The notes under the pieces are model-generated. The model ran no database searches, was not told where the DNA came from, and saw only the letters and a list, made by a program, of their open reading frames with translations. A stretch of DNA of 64,000 bases, taken from Scortum barcoo. Taxonomy: Eukaryota > Chordata > Actinopteri > Centrarchiformes > Terapontidae. A program made the translations under genes and the position numbers. This document shows positions 61,690 through 64,000 of the stretch, piece by piece (position 1 is the first letter of the stretch; the number at the start of each line of letters is the position of its first letter). The stretch is taken from the NCBI GenBank assembly GCA_023238725.1, contig CM041541.1:6854884-6918883 (forward strand), given 5' to 3'.

Positions 61690-64000
61690 CTGAGGGGACG
61701 GGAGAGAAATAAAAGGGGGAGGACGGACAAGAGGGAGATGTGAAAGAAAAGGCTCGAATTACAACTTTGAATCAACTCTTTGCATTTGATTATTTCTTTT
61801 GTCTGCAAGCATCAAAGTGTCGTTTTACGTGACAAACAAAAGCTTACCCTTTGTGGTTTTAATCTGGGGATTTCGGAGGGTGTATGCAAGTTGTGAAACG
61901 CCCATTCAGACGCACTTGCGTAAGTAAAAAAGAAAACGTTAATCCTCTGTTTTCACACAAGTTGTCTGATACCTTTCTGTTCCTTTGTGGCTGCAGCCTT
62001 TTCTGTCCCCCCTTACATCATTCTTCTTTCCTTCCTTCCTCCTTCTTTTCGTCTTGAGATCAATTGCAAACAAAGGATTGGAAACTGAAGAGTCAGGCCG
62101 CTGGCGGTGCATTGAGAGCATGCCAGATGTACTGTGTGCTTACCATTTTTACCTCCTTGGCACCTTTCCCTCCCATTATTCAAGTGCAAAACTGACTTTT
62201 ATTTTTTCTTCAAGTCAAAGTTCAGGGCTGCAGATGTGTGTGACTGTCAGGTGACTATGACGGCTCTGTGCGTCTGTTTTTAGCCTTGTCCTTTATTCGT
62301 CAACCTCCCTGGTGAAGCGCTTGTGTGTTCCCGGCGCCAGGCAAGGCCGCGAGATTACCGGGGTGTGAAGCCTCCGCCCGTTTCCCCGCTTTGGCTTCCT
62401 GCTCGGCCTCCAAAAGCCTTCTCTGAGACTTCCTGACCCCCTTTTCCACTCTGTGTTTTCATCTGCGGCGGTATTATTCTAAACCGCTGTCACTTTCTCA
62501 ATGAGTCAGAGAAATGCCTGCTTGGTCACATTAGCATTGGGGAGATAGGAGATTTGGACCAGCTCAAATCCACTTAGTCCTGTGGAGACTTTTTGTACGA
62601 CTGCCATCTATTCTGTTTCCTGGCTCTCGTCGCATTCGTCGCTCGCCTTATCTTGTGAGTTTAAGCTGCTTTTTGCTTTTTTTACACACACACACACACA
62701 AAAAATCAACTACTTAAATGGATGAGTGAATTCAGAGTGTGAGCGCCTGTACTCTCGCTCAAAACGTGAATTGTAAGTGACACAAAAACAGCAAAATAGA
62801 GATTCTCGAGCAGAACATTGTTCATTTTGCCACCAACGCGCCCCCTCGGCTCAATCGACAGGAACCTATCAAGCTCCGCCGTGAGTCACGCGCACTCCGC
62901 TGGGAGGAAAACGCACTTCAAGAGTCACATCTTCTGTCGCTATTGTGTCAAACACAAAGGAAGATTTATGATTTCGAAGTGTTTCGGTGCCTTTTATGAG
63001 AGGCTAAATTACACATGTCGATATAAAAAGACCCCCTTCTCTTAATTGTATGGTCGCCTTTGTTAATGTGGCGATTGGCAGCCTTGCTTTGTTCGTCGTG
63101 GAGAATTTAGCTCATTAGTATGATATGTTGGGAGAGATTACAATTTTGAGACAGTTTCAAAAGGATTATCTGTAAATCATTGTCAGCGTTTTCAGTGGCA
63201 AGCTTTGACAGGTTGTTTTAAGACGTGATTTAATTATCATTATGATGACCAGAATAAACAACAATTAAAATCAACGTCAAAGCTCAAGTTCAATTTTAGT
63301 TTAAACAAGCAGGGTAGCAAAAAAATTTTTGACCAAAATGAAATCTACTCTTCAGAAAGTTAATAATAATGAAACTAAATCTACAAAAATATTGATATTT
63401 ACAATAAAAATAATTCAATCCTAATATGTATTGGTTCTGATCCATGAATTCAGTTGATCTATCAATATATTTGGATGTTCAGGGTTTAACTCATCTTCTT
63501 AATGAACTTTTTAATCATTAGTTTGGTTTTAATGGATTTTTTTTTCTTTTAGTTTAAGAGTTCTTCCTTATTTTCAGCACATCACATAAAAAGACTTTCA
63601 GACTGCCCTCGTCAGTCTGTAGAGTTGCTTCCTCCTTAAGATGTAAATCCCATGTGTAGTTTCATCTTTAAAGAAAGGCAAAGTCATTTCCTGAAACGGC
63701 CATTTGTAGCATTTGTTGGAAAACGCTATTGAAACAAGAGAAATTTGTTGGGGAAATAAACTACAGCGCTCATGTTTGTTGTATTAAAAGCTCATTGGTG
63801 ATAGTTTTTGGCCAACAATGGAGCCTTATGGCACAGAAGAATAAGCTGTGGCCACACAGCAACACTTTTTCATTGGGTCAATTAAAAAAACTGGTCATAA
63901 ATTGAGCATCATTTGGATGTTAAGGGTTTAAAATATTTATTCCTTTCTTTATCTTTTCATTTTTGACTTCATCTGGTCTTGACTTGAACCCCACTCGAGT
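61690..64000 (-). other. ncam2: Partial ncam2 intron, upstream exons outside the window
   Basis: No further FN3 or Ig exon was recognised on the minus strand up to 64000, so the exon for the first half of FN3-2 lies beyond the window. The intron holds a short CA array at 62684, a CpG-containing stretch at 62280-62480 and otherwise unique AT-rich DNA. Confidence 0.65.
62684..62700. repeat. (CA)n microsatellite
   Basis: About eight CA units on the plus strand in an ncam2 intron. Confidence 0.9.

Noticed and set aside
1..64000. CRISPR arrays, operons, phage or prokaryotic mobile genes
   Set aside because: No regularly spaced repeats, no ribosome-binding-site-linked frames, and the gene structure is that of a vertebrate with introns.

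Overview
The window looks like nuclear DNA of a bony fish, probably a percomorph. The evidence is vertebrate-type introns and splice sites, a neural cell adhesion gene of vertebrate type, and remnants of repeats common in teleost genomes: an L2-like LINE, a V-SINE-like element, and several fragments of a repeat rich in AGTAAAAGTACT motifs. There is no prokaryotic or viral gene organisation. Most short open frames are chance.

The only protein gene I can support is the 3' part of ncam2 (neural cell adhesion molecule 2, OCAM/RNCAM) on the minus strand. Read in gene order, from high to low coordinates, there are three coding exons. The first (61515-61689) encodes the second half of the membrane-proximal fibronectin III domain. 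The second (48116-48320) encodes the transmembrane segment and start of the cytoplasmic tail. The third (37654-37768) encodes the C-terminus and stop codon. All three have good splice sites and their reading phases join correctly. The Ig domains, the first FN3 domain, the signal peptide and the promoter lie beyond 64000. The 3' UTR probably runs about 3 kb, to an AATAAA at 34602-34607. The cytoplasmic exon that normally lies between the last two exons (the NEP-ETT-PLTEPE segment of NCAM proteins) was not found in the 10.3 kb intron, although the two flanking exons join in frame without it.

Positions 1-34.6 kb lie downstream of the gene and look like non-coding gene desert. They hold AT-rich unique sequence, some TAAT-rich blocks that could be conserved regulatory elements, microsatellites and decayed mobile elements: an L2-like LINE at 6.7-7.7 kb, a V-SINE-like copy at 27.3 kb, and repeat fragments at 8.9, 18.9, 19.1 and 22.3 kb.

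The two complete introns (37769-48115 and 48321-61514) and the partial one (61690-64000) hold an L2-type tail, a tRNA-like remnant, two more fragments of the AGTAAAAGTACT repeat and simple repeats. No convincing new system was found. The points most worth checking are the missing cytoplasmic exon, a tandem NAGNAG acceptor at the transmembrane exon, a 33-nt candidate cassette exon, the long 3' UTR and a 271-codon open frame antisense to the FN3 exon.
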